Shown one piece after another: positions 42,669 through 54,097 of a stretch of 64,000 nucleotides of DNA. Positions within the stretch are counted from its first letter, which is position 1. Each line of letters opens with the position of its first letter. The notes under the pieces are model-generated. The model did no database searches. It was not told the DNA's origin and saw only the letters and a list, made by a program, of their open reading frames with translations. Source of the stretch: Lineus longissimus (taxonomy: Eukaryota > Nemertea > Pilidiophora > Heteronemertea > Lineidae); the NCBI RefSeq assembly GCF_910592395.1, contig NC_088315.1, positions 13,189,808-13,253,807 of the forward strand, given 5' to 3'. The position numbers and the translations under genes are program-made.

Positions 42669-44545
42669 TTTTTAGCTCAGCTGACAAAGTCAGCGGAGCT
42701 AGTTAAATAGCTATTCGATTGGTGTCCGTCCTTCCAACCTGCCATCCTTCCATCTAGCCATCTGTAGACAAAGTTTGGCATTTTGTAATCATACAACCGA
42801 GGCACTTCAAATCTAGTCTTGCTTATAAACACCGCAGAAAATGTTGCTTACGGAAAAAAAATTGGGCAATTCGACTAAAATTCAGCTCCCCGGGGGCAAA
42901 ATGCGTAAATGAAAAAAGAATTTTTTGACGCTCTATTCCAGCAGATAAAAGCTTGAAATAAAGTTGAAAAGGTCTTCATGATACAGAAGTTTTGATATAA
43001 AATAGATTAGTGTCAATTTATATCACCAGTTGGTGGTAGTGAGCAAAACTGTTGTTTGACCCCGGATGATTCCGCTTTAAATTTCCCGCCGCGAACTGAC
43101 ATGAAAACCTCGAACCAGGTAATACCTGACTGATGGTATTGCCAGTGCATCCACTGTATGAACGGCTCGTCTGGGGTAAATTGACGAGGCGGCTCGACCC
43201 TCCACTGCACGGTCGAGGTTACCTGGAGTACTATCATCAAGAAAATGGTGGTGACCTTTTTATTTCTACTGGAGCGATGATTTTGTAAGTGACAAATTTT
43301 CTTATTTAAGTCTTTACGGAAATTTATTTTGGTACGAAACTTCACACGTTTATAGAAAAGATCAACGAGAATGTGTTCAAATGCCCTCATAATGATGAGT
43401 TCAACGGAATTTGGTCAAAACAACCTTCGAATGGAGTCAACTTTCTTTGCGAAATTGAAGCGACGACCTCATTATTTATCGTAATTTATGCAGATCTGAG
43501 TCCAGCTGATGGGTGATGTTCTGATTTGTGTTGAAACTATTGGAAACTTCGGAAATTAGTTCTATTAGTTCTACTATTCTGCAGTAGTATATTATAGCCA
43601 TTGATGTTGACAGCTAAAAGCACTAAAACTTTGTTTATTTATCAAACTGTATCGAGTGTTATCGAATCGAATGGATGTGTCGATCGTCGGGGAGGATTGA
43701 TATGTGGTTGTGCGTCCAAGGCGATTAGGTCATTCAGTTAGTTTGAGAAAGATCATGATCATGAAGATGCGTGTCGTGTTATCATAACCGGAAAATAATT
43801 TGAAGTTATTAGTGGTGTTGTCATTGCCTTTTTTGCATGGAATGATAGTTCGAGAGCTCTCATCAATGTATTCAGCATTGACAGAAAGTAGGTCCGGATT
43901 CGGCAACACGCCAGCTGTCTCACATGTTCCTCCTGGAGTCACCAGGTGATACAGCCAACACTGTACAATCGCTTTCCATCTTGACTTCTTGTAATAATCT
44001 TGTAATAATCTTTGCCAAATCAGTGATTCTTATATAATTTACTCCATGATTGCAATCAGCCTTTGTTAAATTCCAATCACCTGCAGGTCAGGTCAATCTT
44101 TTACCAATAAAGTTAATTTTCTTAAGCACCTCTTTATTACTTCTTCACATACAGGGCATCCCAAACACTTTGCTAAATCCACTGACCCCCCATTTCAAGT
44201 TGGTATTGCACCAGACCCAAGCTCAACGGTACAATGATCATGTAAGTGTCCAAATACCTTTTCAGGACATACTAGTATGAGGACATCAATTTTGATACCA
44301 GAAGGAAAACCAATCCTGTCCGTGTGTCACTGTGACATAGATTCTGGCTCTATTGGAAATGTCGCACTCGCACTGCATTACTTCATGTGATGTCACTTAC
44401 ATCTTTCACAGTTGACAAATTGAAGCATCCATGGTTATTGTAACTATTTAGTCCTTGCCAAATCTCTAAAAGTATCAGTAAAACTGCTAAACTATGAATT
44501 GTATCTGCTTACTCAGCTGAGCGCCAGGCCCTTGGGCCTCTTGTT
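42669..44545 (+). mobile_element. Family B element(s), copy B2, with a unique segment inside
   Basis: 5' end TTTTTAGCTCAGCTGACAAAGT is intact, and 42669-43810 matches 45372-46357. From about 43810 it departs from other copies, apart from a short match at 44067-44125. It then carries the candidate tetraspanin exon, and ends at the family terminus CAGCTGAGC, AGGCCCTTGGGCCT, CTTGTT. Either two truncated elements flank host DNA, or one element has captured host sequence. Confidence 0.6.
44155..44241 (+). CDS. Possible tetraspanin exon in the large extracellular loop
   Basis: 87 bases (29 codons), open only in phase 0, between a good acceptor (TTCTTCACATACAG) and an excellent donor (CAT|GTAAGT). 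It encodes GIPNTLLNPLTPHFKLVLHQ and ends RYNDH. Phase, strand and order fit the two tetraspanin exons, but the residues do not show the cysteine motif of the loop, and the exon lies inside the outer limits of a family B element. It could be a chance open segment. Confidence 0.4.
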
Positions 44546-45054
44546 AATATAGGTTCGCTACTGCTACCGGCATTTCAAGCCAATGACTCTTCCGCCTCAT
44601 AATGAGATCAAGGGTATCTTCTAATGTTGGAATGGTAAGCCATTGTCAGTTTTGTCTATTCAGCGTTTCGAAGTAAATTTATTTTTTGAAACCTCATCCT
44701 CTTTTTTGATTCTTATCGAATTGTGTATTTTACTGATTTTTGAAAGTTGTGATGTTTTTTGGACAAGCTTTAAAAAAATGGCTGATCACCTAGTGAATAT
44801 CTCTAGCATTCACTTTATTACCATCAAGACTTATCTACACTACTAAATCTATAGACTTCCAAGGAAATCACGGGAACCGTGCGCACTGTCTCTTTGAAAC
44901 TTCACCTAATCTTTCACTACCTTTCCGTTCACAAAATGATCGATTCTCAGTCTAAACATTTGCCGGGAATGTGGACTTTTTAGCGATTTTATTCAGGAAT
45001 TTTGTCTGATCTTAAACTCACAGAAATTGCCGGACATTGCCGAAGTTGACCGTT

Positions 45055-45325
45055 CCGTGTTGATGACGTCATCAGTAGCGAACAAAGTGACAGACCAGTG
45101 AAGAGCAGTCAATTTTCAACTTTCGCCCTGCCATCTGTTGGAGACTTCGGGAACCAAAATGTGTTGATGACATCATCAGTGAACAAAGTGACAGACCAGT
45201 GAAGAGCAGCAGTCAATTTGCAACTTTCGCCCTGCCATCTGTTGGAGACTTCGGGAACCAAAATGTGTTGATGACGTCATCAGTGAACAAAGTTACAGAC
45301 CAGTGAAGAACAGTCAATTTGCAAA
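45055..45325 (+). repeat. Tandem repeat of about 103 bp with CRE-like sites
   Basis: Two and a half units, each with GTTGATGACGTCATCAGT, AACAAAGTGACAGACCAGTG and CCCTGCCATCTGTTGGAGAC. The palindrome TGACGTCA is intact in units one and three and TGACATCA in unit two. Located just upstream of family B copy B3. It could be a promoter-like cluster, but no gene start is evident. Confidence 0.7.
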
Positions 45326-45371
45326 GTGTCAATGGCGAGTTGTCCATGTTGTCCGGCGAGTTTTGCACCGG

Positions 45372-48300
45372 TTTTTAGCTCAGCTGACAAAGTCAGCGGA
45401 GCTAGTCAAATAGCTATTCAATTGGTGTCCGTCCTTCCATCCATCCTTCCATCCATCCAGCCATCTGTAGACAAAGTTGGGCATTTTGTAATCATACAAC
45501 CGAGGCACTTCAAATCTAGTCTTGCTTATAAACACCGCAGAAAATGTTGCTTACGGAAAAAAATTTGGGCGATTCAACTCAAATTCAGCTCCCCAGGGGG
45601 CAAAATGCGTAAATGAAAAAACAATTTTTTGACGCTCTATTCCAGCAGATAAAAGCTTGAAATAAAGTCGAAAAGGTCTTCATGATACAGAAGTTTTGAT
45701 ATAAAATAGATTAGTGTCGATTTATATCACCAGTTGGCGGTAGTGAGCAAAACTGTTGTTTGACCCCGGATGACCCCGCTTTAAATTTCCCGCCGAGGTT
45801 ACCTGGAGAACTATCATCAAGAAAATGGCGGCGACCTTTTTATTTCTACCGGAGCGATGATTTGTAAGTGACAAATTTTCTTATTTAAGCCTTTACGGAA
45901 ATGTATTTTGGTACGAAACTTCACACGATTATCGAAAAGATCAACGAGAATGTGTTCAAATGCCCTCATAACGATGAGTTCAACGGAATTTGGTCAAAAC
46001 AACCTTCGAATGGAGTCAACTTTCTTTGCGAAATTGAAGCGACGACCTCATTATTTATCGTAATTTATGCAGATCTGAGTCCAGCTGATGGGTGATGTTC
46101 TGATTTGTGTTCAAACAATTGGAAACTTCGGAAATTAGTTCTATTAATTCTACTATTCTGCAGGAGTATATTATAGCCATTGATGTTGACAGCTAAAACT
46201 TTAAAAGCACGAAAACTTTGTTGTTGATCGTCGGGGCGGATTGATATGTGGTTGTGCGGCCAAGGCGATTAGGTCATTCAGTTAGTTTGAGAAAGATCAT
46301 GATCATAAAGATGCGTGTTGTGTTATCATAACCGGAAAATAAGTTGAAGTTATTATTAGTACTACGATTCTTACATGAGTAAAAAGTAGACGTTTTAAGC
46401 AACACAATAATGTTACTCCCGTAAAAAAACTGTCAACTCTCCTTACCACAGAAGCCAAGCCATTGCTGTTATAGTGTTAAGTTATGCAGGGGCTTAATCA
46501 ATTACCTGCACTCCCTGTGGGGTGAATAACATTACTTTTTGAACAGCTGGCTGTAGGGGGATGATTGGAACAGCCGGTATACCTGCTGACCTGCTGAACC
46601 CAAATCAAAACCACGATTGCAGGTCACCTGATTTTCGAGATTTCGCGGGAAATGAAATTGTAAACAAACGCATGTGTGCAGTTCAAATGTAAACAAAAAT
46701 GTATTTTTGGTACTTTTGGTTGCTGGACTTGGGTTTTCCTACAGTTAGGAGCTGGGGTCAAATTGGTGGTCAATTGTTTATGGGTGCTGTTTTAGTCAGA
46801 GGTAGCCCTTGATTATGAAGGGATTTTCAAATTAAGGTGACCATGGTCTTTTTATGTGCTCACCACAGCTTTCAATACTTGATGTATATGAAGAGGTGTG
46901 CGGAACCTGACATGGCCTTACCAAGGAGCTCCTCACGGTGCTGAACTTGTAGCTTGCCTGTCGCCTAAGTGCCTTTTTGGCCGAAACATTGCTACATGTA
47001 GGAGGAGCACACATTTTAAATTTATAGTAGTGATAGTACAGTTGGTTCGAGCCATTTGGAAGCCGACATGTGAAGGCCTATCTGGGTTCTCCTTCTTCTC
47101 CGTATAAAAAGGGGCATATTGCTGACTAAGGAACAAGGCATATTGACATGCCTCATCATCTTTATCGGACCAATTGATATACTTTTATATGCACGCATAC
47201 ATCACGCCATTTCAGGGTCTGAGTCCGTGGACAATTGGTTTGATTAATTTGTCTCTTCGATATTGCTCCTTTATTGCATTAGATTTTCATCGCAATTCAA
47301 TCTATTCAAGATGTAACCAATTTGAACCTGTCTGCACCAAGGATAGATCGACTCACTAGGGATATGCAGTAGAGCACAATGTCATGACCCTTTGTATTGT
47401 AAATTCCAATCACCTGCAGGACAGGTCAATTTCTCTCAATAAAATTAATTTTGTTGACTCCTGTAATCTTTACCTTATTAGGGAGCTCTAGCGAGCTTTA
47501 TGGTTAGAGAGAGTGTGTATACCATCAACGAAAAAAACTTGACCCGGAACCAGAAAACCTCCACACCCAGGTGACATTTTTGCACGCGAATCGTATACGC
47601 TAATGCACAGCAATTTACCTGGGGAGAGATTTTCTTTTTCCAAACAATTCAGCGGGACGCTACGATGTTTACGCAGAGAAGCCGCTGTTCGGTTGAAGAT
47701 TTCGTCAAAACAGGGCCGAATCAAAGTGTAACGATACCCTGGGGCGAATCGAAATGCATTAAACAACAATCTGCATTGCTGCCAGAGATTATTTTTCTCT
47801 TTCCGCGATGAAATCGTGCTTTGAACTGGCAAAATTCCGCAAAAGATTTTCCGTCTGCTAACTTTTCCGTAGTTTCAAGCGCACCAACATGATCGGTCCG
47901 GGGCTGCCCGTTTCGACGACAATTTCGTCAATATCATGGGGTGTGACAATATGTCAACGGTCTGGTTCCATTAATAATGCAATAATCTTGAAAGTACATT
48001 GGTCTCAATGTCTATTTCCCCGTTTCCATGTCAAAATCCTACCGTGAAACCTGAAATCACTCGTCCACAACACTGGCCATTTTAATTTTCCGTAGAAAGC
48101 GCATGCGCACTTAACTCAAACGCACGCGCTGCCCTCAGGTCTCACAAGCCGGTGCGGAGGCCAGGCCTACCTGCCTCCAAAAATGACGCGACGTCATTTC
48201 ATGCATACCCCTGTTCCAGCGGCTGTAGACTTGGCAGTACGTTACTCTCACACAAACCAATACATTTCTGAATAGCATGTCTCTTGTATTGTAGAATACA

Positions 48301-49247
48301 TCTGACCAAGTTTGACCAAGTGATCAGGTGTTAATCTTGAAGTTATAAGGCATAGAGGTGAAATTTTTTCAAATTTGCGTTATACAGGGTGTCTCATGCA
48401 TTGTGCTACATCAGTCTATGCATGACTGTATGTCTAGGCGACGTTGGTCTCTTTGAATTAGAATATAAATCTTAATTACACTTGGGTCTTGGGATCATTA
48501 TGCTTATCTCCGGGCAAAAATACCTATCCTTCTCCTGTTGTGTTTAGTTTCCCACATTCTCCCCACTTATTTTCTATACTGCGACAGCGTCTATTGGGTC
48601 AACTGCCATGATAGCATCATCCTAACTATATCCCCCCTCTCCCACCCACCAACTACTCGCCATCAATCATTGACATTGTGTGCTAGCCAACTGCTTCTTC
48701 GGTAAACTGCCATGATGGCATCATCCTAACTATATAACCCCCCCCCCCCCCCACCGAGTCGTCTCGCTCACCAGCCCTATTAACGAAGAGCTCCCTATCA
48801 AGGCCTGAGCCTTCCTCATATTAAAAAAAAGACAGTGGTGTTAGTCCCAAACTGGTCATTTCTATTTATTTTGACCTCTGTTAAATCAGGATACCTCTCA
48901 ATTACAGACAGCATTTTGTATCCTTGTGCTGTACAACCCAGCCTGGACATACCACAGTTGTCCATGGAGAAGTCTCATCCTCTCTGACACTTCTTTTCTG
49001 TAAAGCTACCGATACAACATACTGAACTAGGGATATATTCCGTTGCCTCCTGTAATATTTACATACCATGGCTGATTAGTTCAATCATATATCATCCAGC
49101 TGGCAGCTCTGCATTGGAAATTTTAGTGATATAACGTGTTCTCTTGACCTTCAAACAGTAGTATAAAGCCGATATTTACTACTTTACACTCTCAGTCCTA
49201 TGTTATTAGGTCATCCAGCTGAGCGCCAGGCCCTTGGGCCTCTTGTT
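45372..49247 (+). mobile_element. Family B element, copy B3, interrupted by family C
   Basis: Both termini intact (TTTTTAGCTCAGCTG and AGGCCCTTGGGCCTCTTGTT). The 5' third matches B2, the middle and 3' parts match B1 and B4, so it is a mosaic or the fullest version. Removing family C (47480-48820) leaves about 2.5 kb, like B4. A 48-codon - strand frame at about 48840-48985, also present in B4, may be a captured fragment. Confidence 0.8.
47480..48820 (+). mobile_element. Family C Helentron-like element nested in B3
   Basis: 1.34 kb absent from the matching place in B4 (53670). 5' end GGGAGCTCTAGCGAGCTTT (AGCTC/GAGCT arms). 3' end AAGAGCTCCC, then a hairpin AAGGCCTGAGCCTT, then CCTCAT. The subterminal GGGAGCTC/GAGCTCCC pair and the 3' hairpin repeat the architecture of families A and B with different sequence. 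Contains a poly-C tract near 48737-48752. No coding function recognised. Confidence 0.75.
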
Positions 49248-49339
49248 GGTAATTATCCGTCCTTTCTGTTACAGGTATGATTACAAAATGTTAAGATATT
49301 GGAGATTACTATATTATGCACCATGACCTGGTACTGGTT

Positions 49340-49680
49340 GTTTAAATTAAACGGGCAGAAACATGTAAAATTATGACTGCGAAAAATGCCAACAAAGACG
49401 TATTCATCCCCATGATCACAATGACACCATCGGATACACCACTTCCATTCCAACTTTGTCGCAGACAATTTCCTCTACGTGCAGCATATGCTATGACCAT
49501 CAATAAGAGTCAAGGCCAAACGCTACATTACGTAGGAATAGACTTAACCGAGCCAGTTTTCACACATGGACAACTTTACGTCGCCCTCTCTAGAGCCAAA
49601 TCTTTGGACACCATAAAAGTCCTCACCTTCACCACAGTCAACAACAAACCTTACACCAGGAATGTGGTCTACGACCTATA
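49340..49680 (+). pseudogene. Helitron/PIF1-type helicase, C-terminal fragment
   Basis: The frame reads MTAKNANKDVFIPMITM, LPFQLCRRQFPLRAAYAMTI, NKSQGQTLHYVGIDL and VFTHGQLYVALSRAKS, ending at a stop. These are the last motifs of PIF1-family helicases as found in Helitron RepHel proteins (the AMTINKSQGQT and LYVALSR blocks). A frame change just upstream separates LNGQKHVKL, and no further N-terminal part exists because family B copy B3 ends at 49247. It is the only trace of an autonomous rolling-circle transposon here and is the natural source of mobilising activity for families A-C. Confidence 0.8.
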
Positions 49681-49685
49681 AAGCC

Positions 49686-50309
49686 ACAACCAGATTAGCA
49701 ATTTTTAATGGAAATTTTAATTCCATCCAGACCTCAGAACATACCTGTGAATAGTGTGGTCAACTCAACAACTTTTCTTATTCAAGTAATTTGATACTTT
49801 CCACCAGTGTTGTTGTCTGAGCTGCCTGTTCTATTTTCAAGCAACATGTTGTCACTCCAGGTGGTCACTATTTGTAATGTGGATGGTGCAGCACCACTTT
49901 TTGACCAGTGTTTTCAACAGCATTGAGGGGAAAACAAGCATTTCTACATTCTGGGTGGGTTGTAATGTAAAAACTTGACCTAGGTCTATATTGTAAATTA
50001 ATTTGGGGCGTATTTTTGTACAAGTTGGAAAGTTTTATGGCGTTTGCATTTTAGGTTTGGTGTATAAAACAGGCACTTGAATTGTGAAATATGCTGTAAC
50101 CCAACCTTAAGCACCCTCCTTGCTAAAGAGAGGCCAGTAAACGAGTAATTTTGATCTGGACTCTCTTTCCCACTGAATCTTTAGGAAGTGTTGTGGAGAA
50201 TTCATGTTTAGTCTGGACGACACAGTAAGTTTAGTTCTCCATGTAGCTCCACCCGACATCTGGTGTTATCATATCTTGCTGAAGAAAAATTGCTAATGTG
50301 GTTGTGGCT
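49686..50309. repeat. Inverted repeat behind the helicase fragment
   Basis: CCACAACCAGATTAGCAATT at 49683-49702 and its near complement AATTGCTAATGTGGTTGTGG at 50288-50307 bracket about 600 bp of non-coding DNA directly after the helicase stop. They may be subterminal repeats of the autonomous element or a separate MITE. Confidence 0.55.
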
Positions 50310-51152
50310 TAAGCCATACCACGGGTAACTTTACTTGTCTATGTAATGGGCATATAGTTTGTTATTCATCACCTCTATCAGTTTATTTCAGACGATAGGG
50401 AACATTCCCCTGAAGGGTTATATTAGTATCAAAAAGGTATCTAGGAATTTAAAAAAAACCCATATAAACTTGTGATGATAGTGAAATTGACCTTTATCGG
50501 TATTTCCTTATTAATAACTATAAAACTAAAAATATGACTAAAATTAGAACATTTTTGACAATTTTGACCAAAATTGATTCTGTTGATTTTGATTTTGTTC
50601 CACACCTGAGACTACTGTCTAAAATAGAGTTTCGGTATTGGGGGTCATGTCCTCCTATGGCTGGCAGACTTTTTGGCAGGTAGAACTTGGTTCGTAGATG
50701 TTGGTGGTGCGGTCTCCAAACTGTCTGTGTAGCAAGCGGTGTCCCCCAGGGTAGCGTCCTCGGTCTTGGTCTCTTTGTCATCTATATCAACAACCTGCCT
50801 GCGGCGGTCAATGTTTCTTGCGGCTGTTTGCGGACGATGCAAAAGTGTGTGAATCCTCAAACACTGCCATCACGGTCTCCATACAGCTCGATCTGGGCAG
50901 TCTGCATGTGTGGTCTTGACTGTGGCTCTTAACCCTTTCGGACCTGAGCAACCGTGACACGGTTGATCTTGACCCACCGCAATTACCCGAGCAACCGCGG
51001 GGCGGTTGATGCAGAAGATGGTTGATAACTAGCAAATTACGGTGCTGCCATCTTCGAACTGCCTATCAAACCAATGTCTACAATCAATGAAACCAGTCTC
51101 GGCCTTAGTAGACATTTGTACTCCATGCATTGTAGAGCAGCAGCGCGGCGAT

Positions 51153-51386
51153 ATGGCGGCAAAACGGAAAGCACAATTGTCTACCGAAGATGTTCTTGCG
51201 GCGCTCGATGTTGATAGCGAGTCCGATTTAGACCTGGGGGGTGACGATATAGAGCTGTCAGATGGGGAAAACATTGATTCGGACTGGGAGTTCGACCACT
51301 CGGACCATGAATCATACAATCTTACATGTCGCAGTTGCGGGTGTGAAAAATTCAAAAACAGGGTGATCTTGTATTTTTTCACCTAA
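51153..51386 (+). CDS. piggyBac-derived short ORF: acidic N-terminus plus Cys motif
   Basis: 78 codons beginning MAAKRKAQLSTEDVLAALDV, then an Asp/Glu/Ser-rich stretch, and ending CRSCGCEKFKNRVILYFFT. The start is the usual piggyBac N-terminus (basic residues, then an EDVLxxL helix, then acidic region). The C-x2-C-x-C near the end could be a remnant of the cysteine-rich C-terminal domain joined by an internal deletion. Intact reading frame, but no catalytic domain. Confidence 0.6.
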   Translation: MAAKRKAQLSTEDVLAALDVDSESDLDLGGDDIELSDGENIDSDWEFDHSDHESYNLTCRSCGCEKFKNRVILYFFT

Positions 51387-51465
51387 ATATCAGGTATAAA
51401 CAATTTGTTTATCACAGTTTCAAAGTTCTAATAGTTATAATAAAGATATAAAAACAAAAGAGTTG

Positions 51466-54097
51466 GTTTCTAGCTCAGCTGACAAAGTCAGCGAAGCTGG
51501 TCATATTACTAAGGGAATGGTGTCCGTCCTTCCTGCCATCCTTCCATGTCAATTTTGGGCATTTTGTAACTGTAAGACCTAGGCACTTTGTTGACGCTGC
51601 TAATATAGGAGTAGCCCAAGGGGAACTAAGAAACCAAAAATCAGCACGATCCGACCTACATTCGGCGAATGAGGTCATCGGGAAGTTTAAACTTCTTTCC
51701 TTTATACCTTGGTCCACAGAGGAAATATTGTTTTCAAATCTGGCCGAATATTTTTTAATAATTTTTCATTTTGACTTGTAATGGAATTAGTTTAGTTTTC
51801 ACCGCCAGTTAGCGCTACAGGCACATTTTACAGATTTTTGGACGATTCAAAAGCCCAGGTTATGACGTATAGTTGCGCAGTTGTATTCTGCGAATTGAAT
51901 TGGCCAAGGAACCAGGCTATATTTCAGCATACCCACTGTGACCAGTCTAAAGATGGAAGATTGATTTTGCAACAAGTAACCAATTTTCTGCTAAAAAGTA
52001 GTCAAGTAGGCGATATTATCACTCGTTCCATTCAGTGGGTAGTCGTAAGGTCTTAAGGGAATACTTTCAGAAATTAGTTCTTGAAAATTTGGCCACAATT
52101 CTGTGAAAACGATATCGGAAGTGCACGCTCTGTTCGCGATGTATTTTGAAGTGGAGAATTCCCACAGTATGTGCAGTGAATCGGCATGATTCTGTTTGCA
52201 TATTAGTTTTTAGTACTATGATTCTTACATGAGTAAAAAGTAGATGTTTTAAGCAACACAATAATGTTACTCCCATAAAAATTGACTCAAAATTGACGGA
52301 GCTACGGCATTCTGTTCGGCAATTGGCAGCGCTGATAAAATACATTGCATGCTAATACATGCCAAATGGCACACTTTAAAAAGCGCTCATTGGACAGAGT
52401 AGGGAATCACCAGAAATGACGTCATCGCTGGTCTAAATCTTCTATATAATAATATTAGAAGGGGGACGAATAAAGTCACACTTAAGAGGCGTTGGATCGC
52501 CTTGAAATTTTGCATGAATGGTGGTGACACCTTACCCTGATGCAACGTCTTCGTTTTATTCAAAAATTTACTTCAGCGGAGCAGTAATGAGGGATTCTTA
52601 ATAGGGCACTGTCAATTCTCCTTACCACTCACAGAAGCCAAGGCATTACTGTTAAGTTATGCAGGGGCTTAATCAATTACCTGCACTCCCTGTGGGGTGA
52701 ACAACATTACCTTTTGAACAGCTGGCTGTAGGGGGATGATTGGAACAGCCGATATACCTGCCGACCTGCTGAACCCAGGTTAATGTTATTTTCAATCCAC
52801 GATTGCTGGTCACCTGATTTTCTTTTCGATATTTCGCGGGAAATGAAATTGTAAACAAACGCATAGTGTGCAGTTCAAATGTAAACAAAAATGAATTTTT
52901 TGGTACTTTTGGTTGCTGGACTTGGGTTTTCCCGCAGTTAGGAGGTGGTCTATTGTTTATGGGTTGTGTTTTAGTCAGAGGTAGCCCTTGATTATGAAGG
53001 GATTTTCAAATTAAGGTGACCATGGTCTTTTTATGTGCTCACCACAGCTTTCAATACTTGATGTATCTGAAGAGGCGCGCGGAACCTGACATGGCCTTAC
53101 CAAGGAGCTGCTCACGGTGCTGAACTTGTAGCTTGCCTGTCGACTAAGTGCCTTTTTGGCCAAGACATTGCTACATGTAGGAGGAGCACGCATTTTAAAG
53201 TTATAGTAGTGATGATAGTGCAGTTGGTTCGAGCCATTTGGAAGCCGACATGTGAAGGCCTATCAGGGTTCTCCTTCTTCTCCGTATAAAAAGGGGCATA
53301 TTGCTGACTAAGGAATGAGGCATATTGACATTTCCTCATCATCTCTATCGACCAATTGATATACTTTTATATGCAAGCATACATCACGCCATTGCAGGGT
53401 CCGAGTTTGTAGACAATTGGTTTGATTAATTTGTCTCTTCGATATTGCTCCTTTATTGCATTAGATTTTCATCGCAATTCAAGATATAGCCAATTTGAAC
53501 CTGTCTGCGCCAAGGATAGATTGGTTCCAGATCGACTCACTAGGGATACGCAGTAGAGCACAATGTCATGAAAAACGACCCTTTGTATTGTAAATTCCAA
53601 TCACCTGCAGGACAGGTCAATTTCTCTCAATAAAATTAATTTTGTTGACTCCTGTAATCTCTACCTTATTAAAAAAAAAGACAGTGGTGTTAGTCCCAAA
53701 CTGGTCATTTCTATTTATTTTGACCTCTGTTAAATCAGGATACCTCTCAATTACAGACAGCATTTTGTATCCTTGTGCTGTGCTACCAAGCCTGAACATA
53801 CCACAGTTGTCCATGGAGAAGTCTCATCCTCTCTGACACTTCTTTTCTGTAAAGCTACCGATACAACATACTGAACTAGGGATATCTTCCGTTGCCTCCT
53901 GTAATATTTACATACCATGGCTGATTTGTTCAATCATATTTCATCCAGCTGGCAGCTCTTCATTGGAAATTTTAGTGGTATAAACGTGTTCTCTTGACCT
54001 TCAAACAGTAGTATAAAGCCGATATTTACTACTTTACAACCTCAGTCCTATGTTATTAGGACATCCAGCTGAGCGCCAGGCCCTTGGGCCTCTTGTT
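51466..54097 (+). mobile_element. Family B Helentron-like element, copy B4
   Basis: Starts TTTCTAGCTCAGCTGACAAAGT and ends AGGCCCTTGGGCCTCTTGTT, inserted within the piggyBac element. It is nearly identical to B1 for the first 1.7 kb and to B3 for the last 1.3 kb. It holds the unoccupied site for family C (TTATTAAAAAAAAAG at about 53669). TGACGTCA is at about 52418. Confidence 0.85.

Noticed and set aside
44555-44636. A further tetraspanin exon ending at GTAAGCC
   Set aside because: All three phases contain a stop before the donor, and no tetraspanin cysteine motif is encoded.
48390-48420. ACAGGGTGTCTCATG resembling the end of a mariner-type transposon
   Set aside because: Single occurrence without a partner TIR; it lies inside family C.
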